The notes below the pieces were generated by a model. It did no database searches. It saw nothing but the letters and a program-made list of their open reading frames with translations, and was not told where the DNA came from. Below are positions 63,548 to 64,000 of a DNA stretch of 64,000 nt, in pieces. Within the stretch, counting starts at the first letter, position 1; every line of letters starts with the position of its first letter. This stretch comes from Adineta steineri (Eukaryota; Rotifera; Eurotatoria; Adinetida; Adinetidae), in contig CAJNOI010000025.1 in the NCBI GenBank assembly GCA_905250115.1, positions 670,697 through 734,696 of the forward strand, read 5' to 3'. A program made the position numbers and the translations under genes.

Positions 63548-64000
63548 TTACCATTCTACAAATTGAACATATTCAAATTTAGAATGAGGATATAAACATC
63601 CTGATGGTATTGTTTCAGTATTTTCTTTTGCTTTTCTATTTTCTCTTAAAGCAAGACCCAAACTGTGTAGTACTTCTTCGCTGACTCCATTCCATCGAAC
63701 GTCAATTGTCGTAATTACCTGCATAGAAGAGAAAATATTTGTTTGAAGAGAGTCGGACAAATGTTTTCCCAACCTTATTTAATTGTAATACATACGTCAA
63801 ATAGTATGCTCCTTCAGTAAGAATTTTATTCCAACATAGATCAAGTGTGTTAAGTGTCTAATAGATAAAATATAATTGAGAAAGTTTAGTAGGGGAAAAA
63901 GACGTTTTCTTACGTTATTGATTTTTAATGCATTACTTAGATATTGCGCTCCATCAACTCTAATTTCATTCCAACAAAGATCTAGACTTGTAAGTGTCTA
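63548..64000 (-). CDS. Leucine-rich-repeat protein (partial, 5' end off window)
   Basis: Minus-strand exons with repeats of the ribonuclease-inhibitor type: 64000-63916 (TLTSLDLCWNEIRVDGAQYL), about 63858-63796 (TLNTLDLCWNKILTEGAYYL), and a last one down to a stop at 63548 (VITTIDVRWNGVSEE). The exons at 63916 and 63796 begin after TAG and end with GTAAGA or GTATGT, so the gene is built of one-repeat exons. An extra open segment near 63271-63355 (LIRQFELLALEYDEFQWKE) might be a further exon, but joining it by the available sites creates a stop. Function unknown; likely an intracellular protein-binding scaffold. Confidence 0.65.

Overview
This is eukaryotic, AT-rich DNA with compact introns (many are 50-60 bp). 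It most likely comes from a bdelloid rotifer. That rests on many blocks built from TGTGGG/CCCACA, the telomere repeat reported for Adineta, on paralogous receptor genes in an accessory-looking region, and on a bacterial-type FAD monooxygenase. The species assignment is inference. A 10-base N run at 10813-10822 shows this is a scaffold.

The window splits in two. From 1 to about 43.9 kb the DNA looks accessory. It holds a duplicated secreted, possibly GPI-anchored cysteine-rich protein gene (1-1664 and 13047-14740) and two paralogous receptors with LDLR class A modules, EGF modules and a seven-helix domain (2898-8604 and 24618-29354). It also holds a PAN/Thr-rich/seven-kelch secreted protein (16080-19355), a small two-helix membrane protein, a dead mariner transposase, a RING/TRAF-zinc-finger membrane protein, an ADP-ribosyltransferase with a MORN array, a frameshifted FAD monooxygenase, and an ankyrin protein with a C-terminal ubiquitin-like domain. 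About twenty short telomere-like blocks lie between and inside these genes. Most are G-rich on the left and C-rich on the right, so they could fold into hairpins. Three larger inverted-repeat elements (about 12.07-12.91, 30.22-32.14 and 43.27-43.48 kb) and a hAT-like MITE (1.68-2.26 kb) add to the repeat load.

From about 45.9 kb to the end the genes look like conserved single-function animal genes, and I see no telomere-like blocks. They are a Tctex-type dynein light chain, a secreted EGF-repeat protein, a protein with a possible CABIT domain, two tandem PP2A catalytic subunits, a SPATA6-like protein, COX15 and the end of a leucine-rich-repeat gene. The boundary near 44-46 kb looks like a junction between a subtelomere-like accessory segment and a core segment.

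The accessory genes mostly encode surface or secreted recognition-type proteins plus ubiquitin- and ADP-ribose-linked enzymes. I see no operon-like or otherwise proven joint system. The most unusual structures are the nested foldback element around a telomere-like core at 12.07-12.91 kb, the exact 228-bp MORN exon array behind an in-frame stop, and the wide spread of telomere-like hairpins. Splice sites were placed by eye from GT/AG signals and reading-frame continuity.
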